A stretch of 64,000 bases of DNA from Clostridia bacterium (GCA_017407755.1 JAFQVY010000001.1:186001-250000); one strand, 5' to 3'. Counted from the stretch's first letter, positions 53,984 to 62,807 are shown. Program-made: numbers and translations. The notes: generated by a model from the sequence alone, not told the origin.

Positions 53984-55045
53984 TACCCTTGCAAGGACAT
54001 TGCCCAGTAATTTTCCTGTATACTGAGCTTCGTAAACAGTATTTACATCTGTACCTACCTCTATAAGCAGAGAACCGCGGCTTATGGGCATATTATAGGC
54101 AAAATTGCCGAAGTAAAGCGGTCTTGTCATACCCGGATACATATTTTCGGCACATTCCTGAAGCTTAAGGGCAAACCGCAGGTTATACTCCCAATCAGGA
54201 AAACCCATTTCACCGTACATATCACAACCTGCCATTATCATAATCTGTGCCGCTTTTTTGCCGTTCACCTCAAAAGTAGGCTTTACCTTACTACCCTCTT
54301 CCCCTGCAATTGAGTCTCGATGAATATCAAGCACCACCTTTATGTCGGGATACTCTTCCATATATTTCGAAATAGTCTCCCAAGACCTGTCGTAAGCTCC
54401 CGTATACTCAGGACTGTCGTGCACCTCGGTAGCGTGCACAACCCCTATCCCCTGTGCCCGCAAGGATTTTGCAATTTCCTCGCCAACGCTAACCATATTT
54501 TTTGAGCTGTCTTCACTTCGCGGATAAAAACTTTGGTGATAATAGCCCTCATCGTATTCAAGGTAGCTTTCTGTGGTATGAGTGTGAAAAATAAGCACCT
54601 GAACCTTCTGATTTTTTTCAAATTCAAAACCTAAAGGCAACTCTAAAAGAGACCGAAAATCCGTACCCGCCCCCACAGAATCCTTTATGTAAAAATTACT
54701 GCAGCTTACGCCGCTTTCGCCGTACTGAGAGGTTATCACAGGAAAATGCACCTCGTCTTCATGCAAGTCCACAGGCTCAGAAGGCTTAAACCCCTCGTCC
54801 TCGGTTGAAGGCAAAGAGGTGGCAACAAGGGCTTGCTGACCGCTGTTTGACAAGGTTTGCTCTGAGCTTTCGTCAAAATTCTCTGTGTGCATCTGAGGCA
54901 TCATAAATGCGGCGGCGGCTAAGGTTAAATCCTGCTTGAAATTGTCGCTTTGACCTGCTCTTTTTATAACCGAAGCAACTCCTATTACTCCCAAGCAAAC
55001 AGAAAGAATGATGCAAAAAACAGACTTCACCCTACCCTTAAGCAC
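53966..55045 (-). CDS. spoIIP: Stage II sporulation protein P
   Basis: 359 residues with an N-terminal membrane anchor. The SpoIIP core is plain: VQVLIFHTHTTESYL (metal His/Glu), SSKNMVSVGEEIAKSLRAQGIGVVHATEVHD and VVLDIHRDSI. The protein is an amidase and endopeptidase that thins the septum during engulfment, working with SpoIID and SpoIIM. This supports an endospore-forming host. The GTG start at 55045 lies 7 nt after GGGAGG. No adjacent gpr gene is present. Confidence 0.92.
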   Translation of the reverse strand: MLKGRVKSVFCIILSVCLGVIGVASVIKRAGQSDNFKQDLTLAAAAFMMPQMHTENFDESSEQTLSNSGQQALVATSLPSTEDEGFKPSEPVDLHEDEVHFPVITSQYGESGVSCSNFYIKDSVGAGTDFRSLLELPLGFEFEKNQKVQVLIFHTHTTESYLEYDEGYYHQSFYPRSEDSSKNMVSVGEEIAKSLRAQGIGVVHATEVHDSPEYTGAYDRSWETISKYMEEYPDIKVVLDIHRDSIAGEEGSKVKPTFEVNGKKAAQIMIMAGCDMYGEMGFPDWEYNLRFALKLQECAENMYPGMTRPLYFGNFAYNMPISRGSLLIEVGTDVNTVYEAQYTGKLLGNVLARVLQSEG

Positions 55046-55197
55046 AGTTATGCCTCCCAAAAACAAGCTATGTATAAATATATGATTGCCCTTTTTGGCT
55101 TATACCTATAAAAAAAGTGAGGTTTAGCACTAAAAACTCTTTACTTTTTGCACAAAAAATGTTAATATATGATAGGAATTTTAGCGAGGTGTATGGA

Positions 55198-57405
55198 ATG
55201 AAGAAAAAATTCTTGGCTTTTCTCATGATAACAGCCTTAACGCTTAGCTTATTTGCCTTTAACAGCAGTGCTAAAGAGCTTGACTCTTTGGCAGAAATTG
55301 CGGCATTAAGCAAGTTGGAGCCTGTCCAGAGCAGCCCTGTTAACGCTTATACAGAAATCGCACAGACCAAAGCACAGAAGCTGCCTTCAAGCTATAGCTC
55401 AAAGGATTTAGGCTACACTACCCCTGTAAGACAGCAAAACGCCAATATCTGCTGGGCATTCAGCTCTTTAGCTTCTCTTGAAACCTTACTTCTGAAATCG
55501 GGTGAAAAGGTTGAGCATTTTTCCCCTTGGCACATGAATCATTGGGGCACTATGGAGGAATCGGGTATTGGCTGGCAGCGTGAGGATTTAATCAACGACG
55601 GCGGCTACTCTTACATACCGATGGGTTACTTTACCTCTTGGGAAGGCCCTTTGCTTGAAAGAGAGCTTCCTGTTGGCTCTGACAAATCTCAGTTTTTATC
55701 TGCAACCAACAATTTCCCTGTACGCTACGGCGTAACCGACATTAAATATATTGACAGAGAAACCCCTATTGACACAATTAAATCTTACATTATGGATTAC
55801 GGCTCTGTTGTTGCTAATTTCAATGCAGATACCGTAAATTACATGAGCAATACATCAGATGCCTTTTATTGCTCCGACGGCACAATTCCAACAGGCCATC
55901 TTTACGGCCATGCCGTAAGTATTGTGGGTTGGGACGACAATTTCCCTAAAGAGCACTTCTCTACCTCTCATTCAGGTGACACTCCCGAAAACGACGGTGC
56001 ATGGCTCTTTAAAAACAGTTGGGGCACTTACGCCAACACCAACGGCGGTTATTTCTGGATTTCTTACGAGGACGCGTGGCTTTTCCACGGCATTTTCGGT
56101 CCCAGCTTTGCCATAGCCGATTATATTAAAATCGACAAATCAAAAACCATTTATCAAAACGAAATTTACGGAGCTACTACTGAGTTTACTTATCTTACCA
56201 GCGAAAGCGTAGTTCCTGCCGACACTATCACCTACATCAACACCTTCGACTTCAGCGCTGACTTTCCTGAGCTTGATAAGGTAGTTTTCGAAAGCACCTC
56301 TTTCGGTGCCGATTACACGGTTTATTACATTCCCGTTTACGGCTCTACACCTACCCGCGAAACAGGTATATGGACAAAGCTTGGCTCAGGCACAGTTGAT
56401 TACACAGGCTATATTTCTGTTGATGTGAATGATTTTGAATTACCTGAGGGCAAAGGTGCAATCGGCATTTCTATAGACAACACTAAAACATACAACGAAA
56501 ACAAAAACAATGCAGGCTATGAATACATTCCAAACAGCTTGGGCGTTTGCGAATGGCTTTCTTCAAGCAGCAGCTATTACTTTAAAAACCAAGGTGAAAA
56601 GGGCGAAAGCTTTGTAATGTACAGTGAGTTTGGTCAGTCTCAGATTTATGACTTAATGGACTTTTACGACACCTATTTTGACGACCCTATGGGTGCTACC
56701 TTTGTAATCAAAGCAATTGCAGAAAACCCCGATTACACTCAAAATTCCACAAAGCCTGAGACTCAGCCTACTACCACCACTCAAACTGCTCCTACAGAGC
56801 CTTCTGAACCTACAAAGCCCACCCAGACAAACACCATTTCTCTGAACATAACTCTTGAGTTCATAGGCAGCAACAAGCTTACTGTCGTTGCCGATGCTTT
56901 AGGCGGTACCGGCGAATATGAATACGAATTCTATCTTAACGATGAGATTTACCAAAGCTATTCAGCTGTAAACTACGCCACTATATTTTTCGGCGAAGAT
57001 GGTGAACATTCCCTTAAAATTTCCGCAAAAGACAGCGGCGGCAGGGTTATTACCTCCCAGTCTTCAATTACCGTTGAAAACGGCAGATTGGTAGTCCCCG
57101 GCAGCACAAACGCTACTGACCCTACCGAAACCTCAACAAATACAAGCTCCACCTCACCCACCGACATTGCAAAAACCTACATTATCGGCGACACTGATTT
57201 CAATAACACAATCGGCATCAAGGACGCTACCTTAATCAGAAAGCATCTTGCAAAGATTATTGAGTTTGACGAAGTGGCGCTTGCGGTTTCTGACGTTGAT
57301 GATTCCGGCTCCTGCACTATTAAGGATGCCACCCTTATTCAAAAATATATAGCACTTATCGATGCTCCCTCAAACGTGGGCAAAACCATTACGCTATATA
57401 ATTAA
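55198..57405 (+). CDS. Secreted papain-family (C1) peptidase with Ig-like module and dockerin
   Basis: 735 residues. Signal peptide (~1-25), C1 peptidase domain with Gln79/80, Cys85 (NANICWAFS), His238 (YGHAVSIVGW) and Asn273 (FKNSWG), a beta domain (~300-535), a Thr-rich linker (~540-570), an Ig-like module of the same GGxGxYxYEF type as in the starch-binding protein (~570-645), a second linker and a dockerin (~662-735). The dockerin has two loops (DTDFNNTIGIKDATLIRK, DVDDSGSCTIKDATLIQK). The start at 55198 lies 8 nt after GAGG. It is a protease probably displayed on the same scaffold as starch enzymes. Confidence 0.92.
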   Translation: MKKKFLAFLMITALTLSLFAFNSSAKELDSLAEIAALSKLEPVQSSPVNAYTEIAQTKAQKLPSSYSSKDLGYTTPVRQQNANICWAFSSLASLETLLLKSGEKVEHFSPWHMNHWGTMEESGIGWQREDLINDGGYSYIPMGYFTSWEGPLLERELPVGSDKSQFLSATNNFPVRYGVTDIKYIDRETPIDTIKSYIMDYGSVVANFNADTVNYMSNTSDAFYCSDGTIPTGHLYGHAVSIVGWDDNFPKEHFSTSHSGDTPENDGAWLFKNSWGTYANTNGGYFWISYEDAWLFHGIFGPSFAIADYIKIDKSKTIYQNEIYGATTEFTYLTSESVVPADTITYINTFDFSADFPELDKVVFESTSFGADYTVYYIPVYGSTPTRETGIWTKLGSGTVDYTGYISVDVNDFELPEGKGAIGISIDNTKTYNENKNNAGYEYIPNSLGVCEWLSSSSSYYFKNQGEKGESFVMYSEFGQSQIYDLMDFYDTYFDDPMGATFVIKAIAENPDYTQNSTKPETQPTTTTQTAPTEPSEPTKPTQTNTISLNITLEFIGSNKLTVVADALGGTGEYEYEFYLNDEIYQSYSAVNYATIFFGEDGEHSLKISAKDSGGRVITSQSSITVENGRLVVPGSTNATDPTETSTNTSSTSPTDIAKTYIIGDTDFNNTIGIKDATLIRKHLAKIIEFDEVALAVSDVDDSGSCTIKDATLIQKYIALIDAPSNVGKTITLYN

Positions 57406-57433
57406 TCAGATTTTTACACACATCTCTTAACAT

Positions 57434-57480
57434 ACAAAGTGCTCTGTTACCACAACCACGGTGACAGAGCACTTTGTCTT
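57434..57480. terminator. Shared terminator between the protease and amidohydrolase genes
   Basis: A 14-bp stem (57434-57447 with 57464-57477), extended by TACC/GGTG, serves both convergent genes. Confidence 0.75.
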
Positions 57481-57482
57481 AA

Positions 57483-58292
57483 TTAAGTATCAATTTTAAA
57501 AAGCCTTGCAGCGTTTCTATACATTATATTGTCATAATCCTCAGGTGAAACCATATCTCTGAATTCACCGAAATACTCCTGATAAAGGCTCACATCGCCC
57601 TTAAAGTTAAAAGCGTAGGTATCTTTGCCGTCTATAGGGCTATCTGAGCCAAACATAAGACGGTGTGAACCACACTTATTAATAAACTCCAAGGCACTCT
57701 TAACACTTACCCAAGTGGTGTCGCCGTAAAGATTTTTTTGCAAAGAGCAAAGCTCAATTGCCTCGCGGTTATCTGAACCTAAGCCCAAATGCACCATAAC
57801 AAAAGGAACCTCTGGATATTTCTTAGCCATTTCAAAAAGTCTTTTGGGGTTATCGTCAAACTCTGTTCCCGTATGGCTTATTACAGGCAAATTGTACTCA
57901 GCGGCAAGTCGCACATACTTTTCGCAATCCTCGGAATTAAAAGAAACTCCCGCATGAAAAGGATGAAACTTTATACCCTTTATTACATCAAGATTTTGCT
58001 CAATCATACCTTTAAGCTCAGAGGTAATTTCCTCCATCGGCTTTACCCAGTGCTGAAGATATATTTTTCCTGCATTTTCCCTTGCAAACCTGAGAGACCT
58101 CTCAAGACATTGTATCTGGCTTTTCTGCAAACTCTCAGGCAAAAGCTGGCGCTGGTGGTCATGGCTTGCCGCCTCGCAGTTTGACACAACCGCAATATCT
58201 ACACCATACTTTTCAAGAGAATAGAGAACGTCCTCTTCTTTCATATCAAAATTAAGGCTTGTGCCTATGTGAACATGGGTGTCAATTATCAT
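57483..58292 (-). CDS. TIM-barrel amidohydrolase
   Basis: 269 residues. DTHVHIG at the N-terminus is the metal-binding HxH motif. KFHPFHAGVSF, VISHTGTEFD (His), FVMVHLGLG and the C-terminal FGSDSPIDG (Asp) complete the amidohydrolase-2 pattern. Members act as decarboxylases, lactonases or hydrolases, and the substrate cannot be named. GGGAGCGATATT precedes the ATG. It is a single-gene unit between two terminators. Confidence 0.85.
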   Translation of the reverse strand: MIIDTHVHIGTSLNFDMKEEDVLYSLEKYGVDIAVVSNCEAASHDHQRQLLPESLQKSQIQCLERSLRFARENAGKIYLQHWVKPMEEITSELKGMIEQNLDVIKGIKFHPFHAGVSFNSEDCEKYVRLAAEYNLPVISHTGTEFDDNPKRLFEMAKKYPEVPFVMVHLGLGSDNREAIELCSLQKNLYGDTTWVSVKSALEFINKCGSHRLMFGSDSPIDGKDTYAFNFKGDVSLYQEYFGEFRDMVSPEDYDNIMYRNAARLFKIDT

Positions 58293-58369
58293 AATATCGC
58301 TCCCTTCAAAAATCTAAAACAAGTATACCACAACCCGCCCAAGGTTTCTACAATTTTTATTAAAAGGTC

Positions 58370-58398
58370 TTGAAATTTCAAAAACTTTATGATATTAT
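58370..58398 (+). promoter_or_regulatory. Promoter of the tRNA-Thr gene
   Basis: TTGAAA (58370-58375), 17-bp spacer, TATTAT (58393-58398), 21 bp before the tRNA. Confidence 0.75.
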
Positions 58399-58418
58399 AT
58401 TAAGGTCGCAAATGACAC

Positions 58419-58494
<76 letters not shown>

Positions 58495-58495
58495 A

Positions 58496-58530
58496 AAGCC
58501 TTGAAACGAAAATGTTTCAAGGCTTTTTGT
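58496..58530 (+). terminator. Terminator after tRNA-Thr
   Basis: 12-bp stem (58496-58507 with 58514-58525), T run 58524-58528. Confidence 0.85.
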
Positions 58531-58541
58531 TTTATAAAGTT

Positions 58542-58582
58542 ATCCCCTTATTCTTACATCTAATTTAAGAATAAGGGGATTT
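58542..58582 (-). terminator. Hairpin after the EpsG-like gene
   Basis: 15-bp perfect stem (58542-58556 with 58566-58580), followed on the minus strand by AACTTTAT. A weak T run, but the stem is long. Confidence 0.65.
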
Positions 58583-58585
58583 AAG

Positions 58586-59716
58586 TTAATTAACCCATCC
58601 TGTCAGCTCGCTGTGATACACAGAAGGACACTCCATATAAAACATAACCATCATCATTGCAACTATTCCTATACGGGCAAATGTTCTGTCTTTATCATTA
58701 AATCCGTATTTAAGAATATATGGTATAAGTATCATATTATAAACGCTGCAGTATATTGGCAGTCTTCCAATAAGAATACCACTTGTAAATATGCCAACAA
58801 TATTCAACATAGCTGCAACCAACGACATATTTATCGCAATAGGTAACATAGGGTAGTCTTCGTAATACTCCTCCAAGCTTTTTCTCCTTATATAAGCAAG
58901 CAGAGGAAAAACACAGAAAAACAATGCTCTTAAGGGGTTTACTCCATCGTCATTTTCAAACTGAGCTGTAGCACCTGCATAAGCAGTGTTACTAAGCACA
59001 TTGTCCTCCAGCCCTTCAAAAAGCGGTTCTGCAAAAATACACACCAAAGCAATAACAATAATAAACACAAATATTCTCATCTGCCACGGTTTGCTTTTTG
59101 CCACAAAATAAATAGGCAACATCAGAAGACTAGTATAATGTATAGTAGATAAAAGCAAAACAATAACTGCAAATTTTACAAATTTACCGTCTTTTATCAA
59201 GCTGCAGCATGCAAAAAGAATTGCAACACACACAAATTGCCTCATACCGTTCATAGGCCAAGTAAAAGTTGTAAGAGCAATAAAAATAAAAGAACTGAAA
59301 AAGAAGTCACAAGAATATTTCCTTAGCGGTATCATAATAGAAATCATACTGATAACGGCAACTGTCATCAGCCACCAAGTATAATCCTTAGACACAAAGC
59401 ATTTAAAAAAAGCATTAAATATATTCCATCCGGGGTCTTTACCTTCCCAATCGATTTCAGCCCATGCCTCTGAAAAAACTGTAGGAATACTATTAAAACT
59501 GGATATGTATTGACCCGTATCCATAATATACCCTCTCATGCCAATCCAAAAAGTGAAATAAGCAAAAATAATAACGGCGAATAAAAGAGGAAACACTTCG
59601 TTTTTCTGAGAGTCAATATTTATATTTTCAGGAGTTATTTTATTTTTGCGGTATGCAGCCTTGTATATAATATATACAAACGGCACCCACAAAAGCATTG
59701 ACCAATAAATAATCAT
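58586..59716 (-). CDS. EpsG-family polysaccharide membrane protein
   Basis: 376 residues with about ten hydrophobic helices. It fits the EpsG/Wzy-like polymerase family: FWIGMRGYIMDTGQYISSF near the N-terminus, TWPMNGMRQFVCVAILF in the middle. It probably polymerises or helps export a surface polysaccharide. It is a lone gene with its own perfect promoter, without glycosyltransferase or flippase neighbours, and is more AT-rich than its surroundings, which may mean recent transfer. Confidence 0.7.
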   Translation of the reverse strand: MIIYWSMLLWVPFVYIIYKAAYRKNKITPENINIDSQKNEVFPLLFAVIIFAYFTFWIGMRGYIMDTGQYISSFNSIPTVFSEAWAEIDWEGKDPGWNIFNAFFKCFVSKDYTWWLMTVAVISMISIMIPLRKYSCDFFFSSFIFIALTTFTWPMNGMRQFVCVAILFACCSLIKDGKFVKFAVIVLLLSTIHYTSLLMLPIYFVAKSKPWQMRIFVFIIVIALVCIFAEPLFEGLEDNVLSNTAYAGATAQFENDDGVNPLRALFFCVFPLLAYIRRKSLEEYYEDYPMLPIAINMSLVAAMLNIVGIFTSGILIGRLPIYCSVYNMILIPYILKYGFNDKDRTFARIGIVAMMMVMFYMECPSVYHSELTGWVN

Positions 59717-59769
59717 TTAACTTTCCTCGACTGTAAAATTCTAACAAAAGCTTACAAATATACATCATA

Positions 59770-59798
59770 ATTATACACTTTAGGCTTTTTACTGTCAA
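59770..59798 (-). promoter_or_regulatory. Perfect consensus promoter of the EpsG-like gene
   Basis: Minus strand TTGACA (59798-59793), 17-bp spacer, TATAAT (59775-59770). Identical to the sigma-A consensus. Confidence 0.8.
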
Positions 59799-59902
59799 CA
59801 AATTACTTTCAATAAACATACTAAACCACACAACCCATTTTAATTTAGAAAAGCAAAAAACGCTATCCTTTATCCCAAAAATCGACCGATTATCCCAAAT
59901 TG

Positions 59903-59931
59903 TTGCAATATTAATTTTTTTATGATACTAT
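59903..59931 (+). promoter_or_regulatory. Promoter of the duplicated-domain lipoprotein
   Basis: TTGCAA (59903-59908), 17-bp spacer, TACTAT (59926-59931). The gene starts at 59994 after GGAGG. The interval 59717-59902 holds the divergent EpsG promoter and nothing else recognised. Confidence 0.65.
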
Positions 59932-59993
59932 TCAGTCACAGTTGAAACATCAACTGAATAAACTTAAACATAAAAATTATGGAGGAAATCAAA

Positions 59994-60671
59994 ATGAAAA
60001 TCAAATCTATTATTTCTGTTACACTGCTTTTTTGCTTAGCTTTTGCACTTTGCGCTTGCACCAATACCGAAAACACGGGCGAAACCACAACCGCTCCCGC
60101 TGCTACAACAACAGTTGCCGACACAGAAGCCACAACAACTGCTCCTGCTAAAACAAAAGCAGAAATTGAAACAACCGCTTCTGCCGCTGAATTCACAGAA
60201 GATGATGCTCTCGAATTAGTTAAGAATACCTACGATTTCTCTGATGAGTACTTCTTCGTTCCTAATGGAACCGTAGAAATTGACGGCACAAGCTACTATG
60301 CAATTAATTTAAGAAAGAGCTTAGAAAACAACACAACATACATTTCCTCTTACTTCGTAACCCTTGACGGTTCAAATATTTACGAAGGCTTTATCGCAGG
60401 CGATGTTGCAGAAATCAGCGATTCAAAGCCAACTATTGACGTTACAGAAGATAACGCTGTAAAAGTAATTGAAGCAGCCTACGATTTTGAAGAAAACTGT
60501 TTTCTCACATACAGAGGCGTTGAGGAAATTGACGGTGTATCATACTTTGCAGTTGATTTAAGAAAGAGCCTTGAGACAAACACCACATACCTCTCCACCT
60601 ATTTTGTAACAGAAACAGGTACTATTGTAGAGGGCTACTACGAAGGCAACACTCCTGTTTTAGCTGAGTAA
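59994..60671 (+). CDS. Lipoprotein with a tandemly duplicated domain
   Basis: 225 residues. The signal peptide ends in ALCAC, so Cys22 is the lipid anchor. A Thr/Ala-rich linker (~23-65) leads to two copies of one domain (67-138 and 150-219). Both have the same order: TED-x2-A-x10-YDF, a EIDGxSYxAxxLRKSLE core, NTTYxSxYFVT and a YEG-type end. The copies differ enough to be old. No family is recognised. GGAGG (59981-59985) lies 8 nt before the ATG. It could bind a ligand or protein at the surface. Confidence 0.75.
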   Translation: MKIKSIISVTLLFCLAFALCACTNTENTGETTTAPAATTTVADTEATTTAPAKTKAEIETTASAAEFTEDDALELVKNTYDFSDEYFFVPNGTVEIDGTSYYAINLRKSLENNTTYISSYFVTLDGSNIYEGFIAGDVAEISDSKPTIDVTEDNAVKVIEAAYDFEENCFLTYRGVEEIDGVSYFAVDLRKSLETNTTYLSTYFVTETGTIVEGYYEGNTPVLAE

Positions 60672-60686
60672 TTTAATATCAAAATC

Positions 60687-60724
60687 AAAAGACCTCATTC
60701 TCAATTGGGAATGAGGTCTTTTTA
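60687..60724. terminator. Shared terminator between the duplicated lipoprotein and HTH genes
   Basis: 12-bp perfect stem (60689-60700 with 60709-60720), T run on the plus strand, A-rich run on the other side. Confidence 0.85.
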
Positions 60725-60922
60725 ATCTTCCTTATATTCCATAATATCGCCCACATCGCATTTTAAGATTTTGCAGAACATTTCAATTGTGTGGGTACTG
60801 ACACTTTCATTTCGCTTGAGCCTCGTTATCTGAGCAGGGCTTATCCTATATGTTTTTATAAGGGTATACTGGGTAACTCCCTTTGCTTTCATAGTTTTCC
60901 AAAGCTTATCATAAACAATCAT
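60722..60922 (-). CDS. Cro/CI-type HTH transcriptional regulator
   Basis: 66 residues. The HTH is YTLIKTYRISPAQITRLKRNESVSTHTIEMF, followed by CKILKCDVGDIMEY, as in single-domain XRE regulators. The start at 60922 lies 8 nt after GAGG; the next upstream start at 60943 lacks a binding site. It is divergent to a lipoprotein gene, with two matching operator-like dyads between them, so it probably represses both itself and the lipoprotein. Confidence 0.85.
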   Translation of the reverse strand: MIVYDKLWKTMKAKGVTQYTLIKTYRISPAQITRLKRNESVSTHTIEMFCKILKCDVGDIMEYKED

Positions 60923-60954
60923 ACCGCAAGCCTCAACTTTCATTAAAGTTCTAC

Positions 60955-60983
60955 TTGCATATTAACCGATTACGGTATATAAT
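60955..60983 (+). promoter_or_regulatory. Promoter of the 111-residue lipoprotein, overlapped by operator 1
   Basis: TTGCAT (60955-60960), 17-bp spacer, TATAAT (60978-60983). The operator-like ACCGATTACGGT (60965-60976) lies inside the spacer, ideal for repression. Confidence 0.7.
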
Positions 60984-61006
60984 CATATTAACCAATATCG
61001 GTTAAT
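60963..61006. promoter_or_regulatory. Two operator-like dyads between the HTH and lipoprotein genes
   Basis: ACCGATTACGGT (60965-60976) and ACCAATATCGGT (60991-61002) share ACC-N6-GGT (ACC...CGGT). The second is flanked by TTAA on both sides (TTAACC/GGTTAA, 60988-61005), the first by TTAA on the left. Centres are 26 bp apart. One lies in the promoter spacer and the other just after the predicted transcription start. They are natural sites for the divergent HTH protein; this is an inference from position and symmetry. Confidence 0.6.
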
Positions 61007-61028
61007 ATATACAAAAGTGAGCTAAACT

Positions 61029-61364
61029 ATGAAAAACATCCTCATCGTACTTATATTATCTGCTGTCCTTATTCTTTCATCATGTACAACAACAGATTCA
61101 GAAAAAATTTTGAAAACCTCAGCAAAAGACTATATCGCTGATTATATAAGAATCACCGAACCCAACTTATTAGTAGGTGACCCGGAAATTATAATTGAAG
61201 AAATTACTGAAACGGAAAATGGGCAATACATAATATTGTCCTCGGCATCTTTTATGACAAATGAAAATAGCTCAGTTACCTCTGTAAGCATAGTCTTAAC
61301 TGCAACCGAACTATCTGCACAACTATATGAATTCTCAGATTTGCAACTATATCCTGTCAACTGA
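61029..61364 (+). CDS. Small lipoprotein under the HTH regulator
   Basis: 111 residues. Signal peptide with lipobox ILSSC, so Cys19 is lipidated. The mature part carries IAEDYI-like helix then EIIIEEITETENGQYIILSSASFM and SVTSVSIVLTATE strands; no family recognised. The only ribosome binding site is weak (AAGTGAGC). It is the divergent partner of the HTH gene and ends at a strong terminator. Confidence 0.75.
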   Translation: MKNILIVLILSAVLILSSCTTTDSEKILKTSAKDYIADYIRITEPNLLVGDPEIIIEEITETENGQYIILSSASFMTNENSSVTSVSIVLTATELSAQLYEFSDLQLYPVN

Positions 61365-61368
61365 CTCA

Positions 61369-61408
61369 AAACACCCGCAAGAGCATTTCTTGCGGGTGTA
61401 ATTTTTAT
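61369..61408 (+). terminator. Terminator after the small lipoprotein
   Basis: 11-bp stem ACACCCGCAAG (61371-61381) / CTTGCGGGTGT (61389-61399), T run 61402-61406. Confidence 0.85.
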
Positions 61409-61412
61409 TATA

Positions 61413-62783
61413 TTATCTTACATTACCAACTGTTCTGGGATAAAGGATAAGGTCGCGGATATTTGAAATACCTGTTACGTACATAAGGATTCTTTCAAAG
61501 CCGAGGCCAAAGCCGGAGTGAGGAACAGAGCCAAACTTTCTGAGCTCGATGTAATCCACGTAGTCCTCTTCCCTCATACCTCTTGTCTTCATAGCATCAA
61601 GGAGCTTATCAAGGTCAGCTTCTCTTTCGCTGCAACCGATAATTTCACCAACACCGGGAACAAGAAGGTCCGTTGCGGCAACGGTTTTGCCGTCGGGATT
61701 CTGCTTCATATAGAAGGACTTGATGTCCTTGGGATAGTTGATGATAAATACAGGCTTGTTGAAAACTTCCTCTGTAATGTATCTCTCGTGCTCGGTCTGT
61801 AAATCACAACCCCACTCAACAGGGTAAACAAACTCCTTGCCGCTTTCCTTAAGAATTTCAATTGCCTTTGTATAGTCAAGAACCTCAAACTTGTCGCTTA
61901 TAATCTTGTTGAGCTTGTCTATAAGACCCTTCTCAAAATGCTTGTCGAAGAATGCAAGCTCCTCGGGGCAAGCGTCCATAGTATCTTTGATAATGGTCTT
62001 AATCATATCCTCGGCTATCTCAATGATATCGGGAAGCTCTGCGAAAGCAACCTCAGGCTCAACGTGCCAGAACTCGGCAACGTGACGGGGAGTGTTGCTG
62101 TTTTCGGCTCTGAAAGAAGGACCAAAGGTATAAATCTTGCCGAAAGCCATTGCGGCAACCTCGCCCTCAAGCTGACCGGAAACAGAAAGACCTGCCTTCT
62201 TGCCGAAGAAATCGTTCTCGTAGTATTCTTCTTCTGTCTTATACTCGTGGCTAAAGGGATGAGTTGTAACTCTGAACATTTCGCCTGCACCCTCACAGTC
62301 GGAGCCTGTGATAATGGGAGCATTTACGTAAGTGTAGTTTCTTGTCTGGAAATATCTGTGAATAGCCCCTGCCATAACAGAACGTACTCTGAACACAGCG
62401 TTAAAGGTGTTTGTACGTGTTCTTAAATGAGGAATTGTTCTTAAAAATTCAAGGGTGTGACGCTTTTTCTGCAAGGGATAATCAAGAGGACACTCGCCTA
62501 AAACCTCAATAACCTTGGCATTAATCTCAACGCCGCCCTGTCTTGCCTCAACAACAGTACCCTCAACCTTAAGAGCTGTACCAAGACGAAGAGAGGTCTG
62601 GGGATATTCAAGGTTTTCTCTGTCAATAACAATCTGAAGGTGCTTAAGGCTTGTGCCGTCGTTAAGCTCGGCAAAAGCCATTGTCTTTGACTCTCTGCTT
62701 GTTCTTACCCAACCGCAGACAGTTACCTTTTCGCCGATATATTTTGCATCGTCAAATAAACATTTAATATCAATATGTTGCAT
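61413..62783 (-). CDS. asnS: Asparaginyl-tRNA synthetase
   Basis: 456 residues, class IIb. The N-terminal OB domain (VTVCGWVRTSRESKTMAF) binds the anticodon, then motif 2 (FRAENSNTPRHVAEFWHVEPE) and motif 3 (GFGLGFERILMYVTGI). It charges tRNA-Asn. GGAGG lies 8 nt before the ATG. The gap to the upstream dockerin gene is only 24 nt, so it is probably transcribed with it or from a promoter inside that gene. Confidence 0.96.
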   Translation of the reverse strand: MQHIDIKCLFDDAKYIGEKVTVCGWVRTSRESKTMAFAELNDGTSLKHLQIVIDRENLEYPQTSLRLGTALKVEGTVVEARQGGVEINAKVIEVLGECPLDYPLQKKRHTLEFLRTIPHLRTRTNTFNAVFRVRSVMAGAIHRYFQTRNYTYVNAPIITGSDCEGAGEMFRVTTHPFSHEYKTEEEYYENDFFGKKAGLSVSGQLEGEVAAMAFGKIYTFGPSFRAENSNTPRHVAEFWHVEPEVAFAELPDIIEIAEDMIKTIIKDTMDACPEELAFFDKHFEKGLIDKLNKIISDKFEVLDYTKAIEILKESGKEFVYPVEWGCDLQTEHERYITEEVFNKPVFIINYPKDIKSFYMKQNPDGKTVAATDLLVPGVGEIIGCSEREADLDKLLDAMKTRGMREEDYVDYIELRKFGSVPHSGFGLGFERILMYVTGISNIRDLILYPRTVGNVR

Positions 62784-62807
62784 TTTAATTGCCTCCGTAA
62801 ATCGCTT

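Noticed and set aside
62784..62807. T-box leader for asnS
   Set aside because: The upstream gap is only 24 nt and no T-box sequence is present.
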